A DNA stretch of 64,000 nucleotides from Mesorhizobium sp. J428. GTDB taxonomy: Bacteria > Pseudomonadota > Alphaproteobacteria > Rhizobiales > Rhizobiaceae. Below the pieces are notes generated by a model, which saw nothing but the letters and a program-made list of their open reading frames with translations, made no database searches and was not told the DNA's origin. Positions within the stretch are counted from its first letter, which is position 1. Each line of letters starts with the position of its first letter. The stretch lies in assembly GCF_024699925.1 (NCBI RefSeq), contig NZ_JAJOMX010000001.1, positions 434,001 through 498,000 of the forward strand, in the 5' to 3' direction. This document shows positions 55,742 to 64,000 of this stretch, piece after piece. The translations under genes were made by a program, and so were the position numbers.

Positions 55742-56275
55742 ATGTTTCGAATGAAATCCTTCTTCATGTGGATCGACGCAATGCTGCGTCGACTGTCGCT
55801 CCTCGGCTTTATCGTCGCCTCGGCACTGCTGCTCATCGTCGGCATCATGGGCGCGGCCGATGTTGTTTCGACGAACATCTTCATGAAGCCGATCCCCGGC
55901 ATGGTGGAACTATCCGGCGCGATTCTCGGCGTCATCGTCTTCCTCGGGCTGGCCGAAGCCCAAGCGCGCGGCGCCAACATCATGATCGACGTTTCGACCC
56001 AGAAGATGAGCCCGCGCATGCTGCGCATCTCGACGATCTTCTCGCTCGGGCTCGGCGTGATCTTCATGGTCATGATGGCCTGGCTCACCACGCGGCTGGC
56101 GATCTCCGCCTGGACCTATCGCGAGGTGGCGCTCGGGGCACTCGCTTTCCCGATGACCCCATTCAAGGCCGTCGCGGCCTTCGGAGCGTGGCTCGCGGCC
56201 GCAGAATTCATCCGTCAGTTCGTGCGCACCATCTTCGTGGGCGTCGAGATCCGGGAAGTGAAATCCGATGTTTGA
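55742..56275 (+). CDS. TRAP transporter small permease (DctQ family)
   Basis: A 177-residue inner-membrane subunit with four transmembrane helices (about 14-38, 50-72, 92-115, 135-158). VELSGAILGVIVFLGLAEAQ carries the DctQ signature. It stabilises the large permease. The end overlaps dctM by 8 bases. Confidence 0.9.
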   Translation: MFRMKSFFMWIDAMLRRLSLLGFIVASALLLIVGIMGAADVVSTNIFMKPIPGMVELSGAILGVIVFLGLAEAQARGANIMIDVSTQKMSPRMLRISTIFSLGLGVIFMVMMAWLTTRLAISAWTYREVALGALAFPMTPFKAVAAFGAWLAAAEFIRQFVRTIFVGVEIREVKSDV

Positions 56276-57581
56276 TCCCCTGACACTCGGCCTCCTCGCC
56301 ATCGTGCTCATGCTGGTGCTGGCGCTGCTCGGCGCCCCGGTGGGCATCGCCATGGGCATCGTCGGCGTGGCCGGTCTGTGGATGACCGGCGGCTCTGCAT
56401 TTGCGCTGAACACCATGATGAACCTGCCGTTCTCTATGGCCTCCGACTATGCCTTCATCGTCATCCCGATGTTCGTGCTGATGGGTGCGATCGCTTCGTC
56501 CTCAGGCATCACCCAGGAACTGTTCGGCTTCTCCAATCTGCTGCTACGCTCGCGCAAGGGCGCGCTCTACCAGGCGACGATCTTGGCCTCCGCGGGTTTT
56601 GCGGCGATCTCGGGCTCGACGCTGGTCAACGCCGCGCTATTCACCCGCATCGCGCTCGGTGAGATGATCAAGCTTGGCTACGACAAGGCGTTCGCGGCCG
56701 GCGCCATCGCCGCCGCCGGAACCATTGCCGCGCTCATCCCGCCGTCGATCGCATTCATCATCTACGGACTGCTGACCGGCGAATCCGTCGCCGAGCTTTT
56801 GATTGCGGGCATCGTTCCCGGCATCCTGACGACGGTCGCCTACATGGTCGGCGTATCGTTCATGGTTCGCACGAAGCCGCATCTCGCCCCCGAGCCGCAG
56901 CCCAGAGCCTCGGCCGCCGAGATCGGCAAGAGCTTCCTGAACCTGTGGGCGACCTTCCTGCTGGCGGGCGTCGTCATCGGTGGCATCTATCTCGGCTTTA
57001 CGACGCCATCGGGCGCGGCCGCGCTGGGCGCCATCGGCGCACTGGTGATCTCCCTGGCGCGTCGTCGCGTGACGGGTGAAAGCCTTGCCGACAACCTGCG
57101 CGCGGCCGCCGCGATCACGGCGGCCCTGTTCATGGTCATCATCGGCGGGCTGATCTACTCCCGCTTCTTCCTCGTGGCGGGCACGGTGACGGCGTCGACC
57201 GATCTTCTGAAGTCGTTCGAACTGTCCCCGATGATGTTCATGCTGCTTCTGGTCGTCATCTTCGTCGTTCTAGGCACCTTCATGGACGCGCTTGCCATGC
57301 AGGTGATGACCCTGCCCTTCGTCTATCCGCTGGTGCTGGCGCACGGCTTCGACGGCGTCTGGTTTGGCGTCATCATGGTCAAGCTCGTGGAGCTCGCGGT
57401 TCTCAGCCCGCCCGTGGGAATGAACCTATTCGCTGTCATTGGCGCGTCCGAAGGCAAGGTGAGCCTGCACGACATTCACCGGGGCATCGTGCCGTTCATC
57501 ATCATCGAACTCATCGTGCTGGCTATCCTGATCGCCTTCCCTGACCTGTCGCTCTGGCTGCCTCGCCAGATGTTCAACTGA
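56268..57581 (+). CDS. TRAP transporter large permease (DctM family)
   Basis: A 437-residue inner-membrane carrier with about 12 helices driven by the Na+ or H+ gradient. VIPMFVLMGAIASSSGITQE, GAIAAAGTIAALIPPSIAFI, GLTTPSGAAALGA-like GFTTPSGAAALGAIGA and GTFMDALAMQVMTLPFVYPL are the DctM repeat motifs. PPVGMNLFAVIGASEG is near the C-terminus. It overlaps dctQ, and the next catabolic gene follows after 20 bases on the same strand. Confidence 0.93.
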   Translation: MFDPLTLGLLAIVLMLVLALLGAPVGIAMGIVGVAGLWMTGGSAFALNTMMNLPFSMASDYAFIVIPMFVLMGAIASSSGITQELFGFSNLLLRSRKGALYQATILASAGFAAISGSTLVNAALFTRIALGEMIKLGYDKAFAAGAIAAAGTIAALIPPSIAFIIYGLLTGESVAELLIAGIVPGILTTVAYMVGVSFMVRTKPHLAPEPQPRASAAEIGKSFLNLWATFLLAGVVIGGIYLGFTTPSGAAALGAIGALVISLARRRVTGESLADNLRAAAAITAALFMVIIGGLIYSRFFLVAGTVTASTDLLKSFELSPMMFMLLLVVIFVVLGTFMDALAMQVMTLPFVYPLVLAHGFDGVWFGVIMVKLVELAVLSPPVGMNLFAVIGASEGKVSLHDIHRGIVPFIIIELIVLAILIAFPDLSLWLPRQMFN

Positions 57582-57601
57582 CCGTTCCGAAAGCTAACGC
57601 A

Positions 57602-58513
57602 ATGACTGCCAACACCCGCATCGGTTTTATCGGCCTCGGCGCCATGGGCGAACCCATGGCTGCACGGCTCACTGCCGCCGGCTTCGCGCTCTCCGTCAAC
57701 GATGCCGACGCAGCGCGAACCTCTCGCGTTGCTGTGGAAACCGGCGCGACGGCGGCGGCCTCGCCGGCAGAACTGGCGGCGAATTCCGACATCCTCGTCA
57801 CCATGCTGCCGTCGAGCGCAATCGTCTCGGCGGTGCTCGAAGGACCATCGGGCGCATTTGCCGGACTGGCGAGGGGCAGCCTGATCGTCGACATGTCGAG
57901 CGGTGTCCCGGAGATGACCCATGCTCTGTCGGAGGCGGCCGCAGCGAAGGGCATCGCCATGATCGACGCCCCGGTATCGGGCGGCGTGTCTCGCGCCAAG
58001 ACGGGCGACCTGGCGATCATGGCCGGCGGCGACGCCGCGGCGATCGACCGTGCCGAGCCGGTGCTCAAGGCAATGGGAAGCTCGATCATCCGCACCGGCC
58101 CGATCGGCAGCGCGCATGCGATGAAGGCGCTGAACAACCTCGTCAGCGCCGGCGGCTTCCTGATCGGCATCGAAGCGCTGCTCATCGGCCAGCGCTTCGG
58201 CCTCGACCCGGCACTGATGGTCGACGTGCTCAACGTCTCGACCGGCATGAACAACTCGACCCAGAAGAAATTCAAGCAGTTCGTGCTGTCGCGCAAGTTC
58301 GACGCCGGTTTCGGTCTCGACCTGATGGTCAAGGATCTCGGCATTGCGCTTGGCGTCGCCAATGCCACCGCCACCCCCGCCCCCTTCTCCGGCCTCTGCC
58401 GCGACGTCTGGGCCGGTGCGCAGAAATATCTCGGACCGGGCCAGGATCACACGGCGGTCGCGAAGTTCAGCGAGCTGATCGCCGGCTCGACGCTCGGCGA
58501 AGACGATCGATGA
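57602..58513 (+). CDS. Beta-hydroxyacid dehydrogenase (3-hydroxyisobutyrate dehydrogenase family)
   Basis: A 303-residue NAD(P) enzyme. IGFIGLGAMGEPMAARLTAA (7-26) is the dinucleotide site, DAPVSGGVSRAKTGDLAIMA the substrate loop, Lys in AHAMKALNNLVSAG (about 172) catalytic, and LDLMVKDLGIALGV the C-terminal signature. It is in the TRAP operon and overlaps the following SDR-like gene (ATGA). It likely oxidises the imported hydroxyacid or one made from it. Confidence 0.88.
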   Translation: MTANTRIGFIGLGAMGEPMAARLTAAGFALSVNDADAARTSRVAVETGATAAASPAELAANSDILVTMLPSSAIVSAVLEGPSGAFAGLARGSLIVDMSSGVPEMTHALSEAAAAKGIAMIDAPVSGGVSRAKTGDLAIMAGGDAAAIDRAEPVLKAMGSSIIRTGPIGSAHAMKALNNLVSAGGFLIGIEALLIGQRFGLDPALMVDVLNVSTGMNNSTQKKFKQFVLSRKFDAGFGLDLMVKDLGIALGVANATATPAPFSGLCRDVWAGAQKYLGPGQDHTAVAKFSELIAGSTLGEDDR

Positions 58514-59223
58514 ACACTGCGCCGCTCGCGGGACAGACGGTCGCGGTGTTCGGCGGCTCCTCGGGCATCGGTCTCGCCACCGCTGAGGCCGCTCACGCGC
58601 TCGGCGCCAAGGTGACGATCGCTTCGAGAACGGAAGCAAGGCTGCGCGAAGCCGCATCGCGGATCGGCGGCGCGCAGATCGCCGCGCTGGACATCCGCGA
58701 AGCCGACGCGGTCCGCCGCTTCTTCGGTGAGCGCGAGCCTTTCCATCATGTCGTGGTATCGGCGGCGGAGCTCGCGGTCGGCCCGCTGCGCAAGCGCAGC
58801 CTTGCGGAGGAACGTGCGGCATTCGAAAGCAAGTTCTGGGGCGCGGCGAACGTGGCGCATGCGGCGCGCATCCGCAGCGACGGCAGCCTGACGCTCGTTT
58901 CCGGCATGATCGGGGTGCGGCCAACGGGCGGCGCCACCATTCTCAGCGCCATCAACGCCGCCATCGACGCGCTGGCGAAGGCGCTGGCTACCGAGATGGC
59001 GCCTGTGAGGGTCAACTGCGTTTCTCCGGGCCGGATCGAGACGCCGTGGTGGGATTTCCTGCCGGCGGACGAGCGCCAGGCGCTGTTCGACCGCACTGCC
59101 GCGGGCCTTCCCCTGAAGCGGATAGGTCGCCCGCAGGAAATCGCGGCGCAGATCGTCCACCTGATGCAGAACGGCTTCATGACCGGCAGCGTCGTCCTGG
59201 TCGACGGCGGCGGCGCCCTGTAA
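58510..59223 (+). CDS. SDR-family protein lacking the YxxxK active site
   Basis: A 237-residue protein with a normal cofactor site (VAVFGGSSGIGLATAEAAHA) and a normal VNCVSPGRIETPWW after it. The catalytic Tyr-Lys region, however, reads GATILSAINAAIDAL, putting Leu and Asn where Tyr and Lys should be; the Ser region is SGMIGVRP. It is therefore an atypical SDR, perhaps non-catalytic or using other residues. It overlaps the dehydrogenase gene and ends the plus-strand operon. Confidence 0.82.
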   Translation: MNTAPLAGQTVAVFGGSSGIGLATAEAAHALGAKVTIASRTEARLREAASRIGGAQIAALDIREADAVRRFFGEREPFHHVVVSAAELAVGPLRKRSLAEERAAFESKFWGAANVAHAARIRSDGSLTLVSGMIGVRPTGGATILSAINAAIDALAKALATEMAPVRVNCVSPGRIETPWWDFLPADERQALFDRTAAGLPLKRIGRPQEIAAQIVHLMQNGFMTGSVVLVDGGGAL

Positions 59224-59279
59224 TATTGGACGGGCCGTAGCGAGGCTCCGGAAGCCGATCGGCCTATTGGAGCCGTCGA

Positions 59280-60080
59280 CTATCTGTCGGGGAACCGGGC
59301 CGCGCGCTTTTCCTTGAAGGCGAGCATCGCCTCCTGGACGTGCTCGGTGGCTGCGAGGCTGGCTTGGGCATCGCGTTCAAGATCGAGTTGCTGATCGAAG
59401 TCGTTGTCGAATGCCGCATCGACAAGCCGGCGCGCGGCAAGCTGTGCCGTGTTCGGTCCGGCGGCCAGTTGTTCGGCGATACGGCCCGCTTCGGCGGCAA
59501 GCTCCTCGTCAGGGACGCATTTCCAGATCAGACCGAGCGCAGCGGCCCGTTCGCCATCCAGCACCTCGCCGGACAGCACCAGGCCCAGGGCGCGCGCACG
59601 ACCGAGATGACGCGCGAGGTGCCAGGTCGAGCCAAGATCGGGCACCAGGGCAAGCTTCGGCGTGAAGGTCTGGACGAAACGCCCAGACTTCCCGGCCACG
59701 ACGATGTCCGCCGCGAGCGCCAGGCCCGCGCCGCCGCCGGCGGCGACGCCATTGACCGCCGCGACCGTCGGGAACGGTGCGTTGCGGATCGCGCGAATAG
59801 TGCGGTTCATGAGCGTATCGAGCACCGCGGCGCAGGCGGCAGGCCGTTCCTCGAGAGGCAGGTGGTTCCCCATCATCGGATCGGAGAGATCCGCACCCGA
59901 GCAGAAGGCACGACCTGACCCTGTGAGCACCATCGCGCGCACGCTCCGGTCCGCCGCGAGCGTGGCGATTGCATCGGTCAGTTCCTCGAATGTCTGGCGG
60001 CGGAGCGCATTCAGCGTCTCCGGACGGTTGAGCGTGATATGAGCAACCGGTCCGGCAATGCTGAGGTCGATATCGGACAT
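59280..60080 (-). CDS. Enoyl-CoA hydratase/isomerase (PaaG-like)
   Basis: A 266-residue crotonase-fold enzyme acting on an acyl-CoA. The oxyanion loops are GSGRAFCSGADLSDP (about 53-67) and NGVAAGGGAGLALAADIVVA (about 108-127). VPDLGSTWHLARHLGRARAL carries an Asp, as in PaaG isomerases, rather than the Glu pair of hydratases. The first catalytic Glu position is occupied by Ala/Gly in the middle loop. It lies 1 base after the MarR stop region, in one operon with it. It suggests CoA-dependent breakdown. Confidence 0.85.
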   Translation of the reverse strand: MSDIDLSIAGPVAHITLNRPETLNALRRQTFEELTDAIATLAADRSVRAMVLTGSGRAFCSGADLSDPMMGNHLPLEERPAACAAVLDTLMNRTIRAIRNAPFPTVAAVNGVAAGGGAGLALAADIVVAGKSGRFVQTFTPKLALVPDLGSTWHLARHLGRARALGLVLSGEVLDGERAAALGLIWKCVPDEELAAEAGRIAEQLAAGPNTAQLAARRLVDAAFDNDFDQQLDLERDAQASLAATEHVQEAMLAFKEKRAARFPDR

Positions 60081-60081
60081 T

Positions 60082-60648
60082 CTACTCCTCGATTTCCTGC
60101 ACCGGCTGGCGCCGGCGCGACTTCCCGAAGGCGATGGCGGCGAGTTCCGGGCTCAGTTCCGCGCCGGTGTAGGTAATGGGAGGCAGCGCGTTCAACGTCT
60201 CCGTCAGTTCCTTGAGGAGCTGCTGGAGCAAATCCATGCGTTCCTTGCCGAAGGCGTTGTAGATCTCCCCGTAGATCCCTTCCGAATACGGTGCGACCGC
60301 ATCGATCAGGGTGAGTCCCTGGGGACTGATCGAGATCAGCGCGCGGCGCATGTCATCCGGGGCGGGACGGCGGATGATATAGCCGCGCGACTCTATATCC
60401 TTGAGGATACGCGACAGCGAAGGCGTCAGAAGGTACGTGACCTTGGCCAGCGCCGTGACCTCGATCTCGTTGATGGAACTCAGGGCGCGCAGCACACGCC
60501 ACTGCTGTTCGGTGATATTGAAGAGGTGAAGCGAAGTACGGAACCGCTGCATCACCGCTTCGCGCGCCAGAAGCAGCGACATCGGCAGCGATTTGGAGAA
60601 GCTTCTCAACTTGACGTTGGCCGGTCGATCCCAGGTTTTCTTATTCAT
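60082..60648 (-). CDS. MarR family regulator, HpaR-like
   Basis: A 188-residue winged-helix regulator. FNITEQQWRVLRALSSINEI (about 43-62), TALAKVTYLLTPSLSRILKD as the recognition helix and RRPAPDDMRRALISISPQG as the wing fit the HpaR/HpcR branch, which controls aromatic-acid degradation. The N-terminus is basic. The enoyl-CoA hydratase gene follows directly. Its ligand may be an acyl-CoA or aromatic acid. Confidence 0.82.
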   Translation of the reverse strand: MNKKTWDRPANVKLRSFSKSLPMSLLLAREAVMQRFRTSLHLFNITEQQWRVLRALSSINEIEVTALAKVTYLLTPSLSRILKDIESRGYIIRRPAPDDMRRALISISPQGLTLIDAVAPYSEGIYGEIYNAFGKERMDLLQQLLKELTETLNALPPITYTGAELSPELAAIAFGKSRRRQPVQEIEE

Positions 60649-60776
60649 TTACGTTCCCGTAGCTCCCGGCTCTTTATGCCAGGCCGTCTGCACTGCACCG
60701 ATGCCTGCCTGAATGTGGCAGGCTAGCATACTCGCTCCCTTAGGAAAGCGGCCGCCTGTATTGTACGCTGGCGACC

Positions 60777-61523
60777 TCAAAGCTTCGTCGGCTTCATGCG
60801 GTTCTCCAGCATGCCGAGGGGAACCATGATGACCGAACTCAGGACGAGGAGAACGACGACGGCCGCAAACACGCCGGCGGCGTTGAACTGGACTGCGGCG
60901 TGTTCGATCAGGAAGCCCAATCCCCGATTGGAGGAGAGTGCCTCGGACACCACGGTGGTGGTGAGCGCATAGCCTATCGAGGTGCGGAATCCGGTATAGA
61001 TCCAAGGAAGGATGGCGGGCAGCCGCACCTTGCGCACGATCTCGCCTTCCGTGGCCCCCATCAGCCTCAGCCCGTCCATCGTGTCCCGGTCCACGTCGGC
61101 CATGCCGCCGAGCGTGGCGTAGAGGAGGAGGAAAAACACGACCGAAGCCACCAGCACGACCTTCGACAGGAGGCCGATGCCGAAAAGGATGACAAGCAGC
61201 GGCAGGAGCGCCACCTTAGGCAGACCGTAGAGCGCCGCTATGAACGGCGACAAAAGCCGTTCGATGCGCGGCGAAAGGCCCAGAATTAGCCCGCAGACGA
61301 TCCCCAGCGACGCGCCGAGCGCGTAGCCCAGGAAGAGCGTCAGCATCGTCGAGCCGATGTGGATCCAGACCGACCCGCTCGCGAACCAGTCGACGATGAC
61401 CCTGGAGATGCTGAGCGGATCGCTGATGTAGAAGGCAGGGATCAGCGTGCCCGAGGCGAAGTGCCATGCGACCAGCACGACCGCGAGGACGGCCGCCTGC
61501 TGGCCGATCGTCGACAGCCGCAT
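60777..61523 (-). CDS. ABC transporter permease (nitrate/sulfonate/taurine type)
   Basis: A 248-residue inner-membrane protein with about six helices. The EAA loop reads DGLRLMGATEGEIVRKVRLP (about 147-166), the contact for the ATPase. LPKVALLPLLVILFGIG is the other typical TauC/SsuC segment. The ATG at 61523 was chosen with GGGA ahead; an upstream TTG at 61553 would overlap the ATPase gene. It is last of the SBP-permease-ATPase-permease operon. Confidence 0.87.
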   Translation of the reverse strand: MRLSTIGQQAAVLAVVLVAWHFASGTLIPAFYISDPLSISRVIVDWFASGSVWIHIGSTMLTLFLGYALGASLGIVCGLILGLSPRIERLLSPFIAALYGLPKVALLPLLVILFGIGLLSKVVLVASVVFFLLLYATLGGMADVDRDTMDGLRLMGATEGEIVRKVRLPAILPWIYTGFRTSIGYALTTTVVSEALSSNRGLGFLIEHAAVQFNAAGVFAAVVVLLVLSSVIMVPLGMLENRMKPTKL

Positions 61524-61542
61524 CTCTGTCCCGTGAACAGCC

Positions 61543-62391
61543 CTACTTGCCAAGGCCGGTCTCCGTCCCGAGCGCGACCTCGTCCTTGAGCTCGTTCCAG
61601 AGGTCCTCGTAGAGCTTTCCGAATTCGGGCCTGAAGCGCAGGTTCACCGGATCGCGTGGTCGCTCGAACGGAATCGTCCGCGTAGCCCTGATCCGACCGG
61701 GGCGTGAGGTGAATACCAGCACCCGGTCTGCCATGGCGATCGCCTCCTCCAGGTCATGCGTGACCAGGATGACCGTCATGCGACGGCGCTCGACGAGGCG
61801 CAGCAGTTCCTGTTGCATGATCAGCCTGAGCTGGGCGTCGAGCGCTCCGAAAGGTTCATCGAGAAGCAGCGTCTCCGGCTCGTAGATCAGCATGCGTGCG
61901 AAAGCGGCGCGCTTTCGCATGCCGCCAGACAGTTCCGACGGATAGTGACGCTCGAAGCCCTTGAGCCCGACGAGTTCGATGATCTCGCGCACCCGGTCGA
62001 CCTGCTCGGCCTTGGGAATACGGCGGCAGGCAAGCTCGAAGGCAATGCCAACATTGTCCTCGACCGTGCGCCAGGGCAGCAGCGTATCCTTCTGGGTCAT
62101 GTAGCCGACCCGCACGTTCGGGCCGCTCACCGGCTTGCCGTCATAGGTGACGACGCCTTCGGTCGGCTTGAGAAGACCCGCAACCATGTTGAGCACCGTC
62201 GACTTGCCGCAGCCGCTTGGCCCGACGAGCGCCGTGAAGGACTGCGACGGCACCTCAATGTCGATGCCGTCGACGGCCCGCACGCGCATGTCGCGCGAAG
62301 CGAACTCCACGACCACGTCCCTGAGGCTGATCTTCTCGGCCAGCTGGCGTCCGGCGGGCGCGAGCCCGCGCGTATCAGTCATTGCATTCAT
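61543..62391 (-). CDS. ABC transporter ATP-binding protein (SsuB/TauB type)
   Basis: A 282-residue ATPase. Walker A is GPSGCGKST (about 57-65), the Q-loop GYMTQKDTLLPWR, the signature LSGGMRKRAAFARML (about 144-158), Walker B TLLLDEPFGALD and the switch His in LVTHDLEEA. The length and SSuB/TauB pattern fit alkanesulfonate, taurine or thiamine-precursor importers. It lies between two permease genes, so the importer may be heterodimeric in its membrane part. Confidence 0.92.
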   Translation of the reverse strand: MNAMTDTRGLAPAGRQLAEKISLRDVVVEFASRDMRVRAVDGIDIEVPSQSFTALVGPSGCGKSTVLNMVAGLLKPTEGVVTYDGKPVSGPNVRVGYMTQKDTLLPWRTVEDNVGIAFELACRRIPKAEQVDRVREIIELVGLKGFERHYPSELSGGMRKRAAFARMLIYEPETLLLDEPFGALDAQLRLIMQQELLRLVERRRMTVILVTHDLEEAIAMADRVLVFTSRPGRIRATRTIPFERPRDPVNLRFRPEFGKLYEDLWNELKDEVALGTETGLGK

Positions 62392-62395
62392 CCGT

Positions 62396-63193
62396 TCACC
62401 TGTTGTCTGCCGGCACGCGCCAACGCATCAGCCACCGCTCCAGACGCGCCAAGAGGTCGTTGACCAGCGCACCGAGCACCATCATCAGAAGCAGGACCGT
62501 ATAGACACCGGTCATGTCGAACTGCTGCGCCGAGCGGGTGATCAGGTGCCCCAGGCCCGCCTGCGAAAGCATCATCTCCCCGATCACCGCGGCGATGAAG
62601 GCATAGGGCAGCGCGTTCTTGAGCGCCGCCATGATCCAGCTCGTGCTGCCGGGCAGGACAACCTTCCTGAAACGCTCCCAGCGCGTTGCACCCATCAGCG
62701 TCAGCGAATCGAGCAGGTCGTTATCCACCGCGCGCGCGCCCGAAAACGTGTTGAAGAACAGGAGCAGGAAGGACACGAAGGCGACCAGCACGATCTTCGG
62801 CTGCATGCCGAGGCCGAACCACATGATCAGCAGCGGCGTCATCGCGACGATCGGCAGTGAGTTGAGCAGCACGATGAAGGGACGGAACACCGCGCCGGCA
62901 CGTGGCGACCGGCCGACGACGAGGCCCACGACGACGCCAAGCGGCACGCCGATGGCGAGCCCGGCGCCGATCTCGGCGAACGTGACGCCGATGTGCCGGG
63001 CGAGATCGTTCGACGCCCACTCTGCCAGCCGCACCATCATGGCGCTCGGACGGCTGGTCCAGCGATCGGAAACGAGCCGCCCCCACGCCTCCCAGACGGC
63101 GAGAAGCGCAAGGGCAAGCGCTGCCCTCTGAAGCCAGAGCTCCCGCTCCTCGCTCCTTCGTTCGCTTCGGCGCGCGGGGGTCGCCGCCGTCAT
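62396..63193 (-). CDS. ABC transporter permease (nitrate/sulfonate/taurine type)
   Basis: A 265-residue inner-membrane protein with six helices. The EAA loop is DSLTLMGATRWERFRKVVLP (about 159-178). IVLLNSLPIVAMTPLLIMWF is the conserved stretch before it. It starts 4 bases inside the SBP gene end. It shares the fold but not close identity with the second permease, consistent with a heterodimer. Confidence 0.9.
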   Translation of the reverse strand: MTAATPARRSERRSEERELWLQRAALALALLAVWEAWGRLVSDRWTSRPSAMMVRLAEWASNDLARHIGVTFAEIGAGLAIGVPLGVVVGLVVGRSPRAGAVFRPFIVLLNSLPIVAMTPLLIMWFGLGMQPKIVLVAFVSFLLLFFNTFSGARAVDNDLLDSLTLMGATRWERFRKVVLPGSTSWIMAALKNALPYAFIAAVIGEMMLSQAGLGHLITRSAQQFDMTGVYTVLLLMMVLGALVNDLLARLERWLMRWRVPADNR

Positions 63194-64000
63194 TTCAGCA
63201 CTTCGGCCGCCGCCTTGTCGGCGAACTGGTTGTCGACAAACTGCTCGAAGGTCACGGTCACCGGTTTGTCCGAGGTGATCGAGATCCAGTCGAGAAGCTT
63301 CTGGTATTCCTCCTTTGAGATTACGGGCGTGGCGGAGGACTTGCCGCGGTAGCGCGGCTCGAAAGCCTTGTAGATCGCCTCATCGGTGTCGGGGAAATAC
63401 GATTTCAGCATCTCCCCCACCTTGTCCGGCTCCGCCGCCGTGAGCTTCATGGCCTCGGTCAGGGCATGGACGACCGATCCCACGACTTCGGGCTTCTCCT
63501 TGACCAGCGAGCCGGCGGCGATGATCGCCGTATAGGGAACGCCTTCGAGCTCGGGGATGCCGCCTTTGAGCGGATCGACGATGATCGTGCCCACGCCGTC
63601 GGCCTCGGCCTTCTCCGGCCAGGGTGCGCCAAGCATGACGCCGTCGATCGCGCCCTGCTCGAAGGCCGCAAACATCGCGCCCGGATTGCCGAGGGGCTGG
63701 ATCGTGATCGCCTCGTCCGGCTTGACGCCGCGCTTGACCAGCCAGCTGCGCAGCAGCACGTCGGTGGTGCTGCCGATGCCGGTGACGGCGATCGTCACGT
63801 TCTTGAGGCGCGACACGACGTCGTCGATCCCCATCCCGGCGGTGATTCCGGTCTTCTCCATGGCCGCCTTGGAAAGGACGAGCTGGATCGGATAGGCATT
63901 GAATAGACCGCTGACGGCGACGAGATCGGCGCCGTTCTCCCGGGCGCTGATCGACGGCTGCATGCCGACGACGGCGAAATCCGCGCTGCGGCTGGCGACC
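63190..64000 (-). CDS. ABC transporter substrate-binding protein (SsuA/TauA/NMT1-like), C-terminal part
   Basis: At least 269 residues are in the window; the signal peptide lies beyond 64000. The fold is the NMT1/SsuA type: DFAVVGMQPSISARENGADL, the domain-crossing TGIGSTTDVLLRSWLVKRG and FAAFEQGAIDGVMLGAPWPE. The C-terminal helix reads LTEAMKLTAAEPDKVGEMLK. Such receptors bind sulfonates, taurine, aromatic acids or thiamine precursors. It is first of the four-gene ABC operon and overlaps the permease by 4 bases. Confidence 0.88.
   Translation of the reverse strand, partial: VASRSADFAVVGMQPSISARENGADLVAVSGLFNAYPIQLVLSKAAMEKTGITAGMGIDDVVSRLKNVTIAVTGIGSTTDVLLRSWLVKRGVKPDEAITIQPLGNPGAMFAAFEQGAIDGVMLGAPWPEKAEADGVGTIIVDPLKGGIPELEGVPYTAIIAAGSLVKEKPEVVGSVVHALTEAMKLTAAEPDKVGEMLKSYFPDTDEAIYKAFEPRYRGKSSATPVISKEEYQKLLDWISITSDKPVTVTFEQFVDNQFADKAAAEVLK

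Overview
The window looks like a chromosomal segment of a high-GC alphaproteobacterium of the order Rhizobiales, most likely near Mesorhizobium/Phyllobacteriaceae. The evidence is a ChpT/CtrA/FliJ/SciP cell-cycle locus, a DUF1134 (EipA-type) envelope protein, an sqdBDC sulfolipid operon, a candidate GnnA/GnnB pair for diaminoglucose lipid A, and palindromic intergenic repeats of the kind scattered through rhizobial genomes. No rRNA, IS element, prophage or CRISPR array was seen. One tRNA gene is present.

Layout. 0-8 kb: the 5' end of trxB, an Lrp/AsnC regulator, and an LPS inner-core block (GT2 glycosyltransferase, gmhB-gmhA-hldE on the minus strand, hldD-waaF-waaC on the plus strand), ending at greA. 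8-19 kb: housekeeping and small metabolic genes, including a MarR regulator divergent in control from a hotdog thioesterase with matching operators, and a GMC oxidoreductase - enolase-superfamily - beta-hydroxyacid dehydrogenase run. 19-22.3 kb: two toxin-antitoxin modules (VbhA-like/Fic and RES/Xre) flanking a stand-alone MetE catalytic domain. 22.3-26.8 kb: LuxR-type regulator, sqdC-sqdD-sqdB and an EamA transporter. 26.8-27.5 kb: a small AT-richer patch with two unknown genes. 27.5-40.6 kb: phosphatase-family protein, DEAD-box helicase, FAD oxidase, SDR, HugZ-like protein, a CueR-type promoter driving copZ-copA, a TrmH methyltransferase, a coiled-coil protein and eipA. 40.8-45.8 kb: chpT, an orphan receiver protein, ctrA, fliJ, a PqiA-like protein, sciP and mnmA. 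45.8-48.1 kb: sugar aminotransferase and oxidoreductase. tRNA-Met(CAT) at 48.36 kb is followed by a decayed GMC gene and then by a catabolic block to the end of the window: a carboxymuconolactone-decarboxylase-family protein, GntR regulator, SDRs, serine hydrolase, lactonase-like metallo-hydrolase, TRAP transporter, enoyl-CoA hydratase-family enzyme, HpaR-like MarR regulator and a nitrate/sulfonate/taurine-type ABC transporter.

Two window-wide signals matter for any user. First, about ten conserved genes between 4 and 41 kb carry a single frame change, several inside short G or C runs. This looks more like sequence error than biology, so these genes are annotated as full-length with the break noted. 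Second, an AT-rich motif (TGTATGACA / TTGACATAC) recurs in four intergenic sites of the 48.7-54.6 kb region and nowhere else that I noticed, which suggests that the local GntR protein controls the whole catabolic block.
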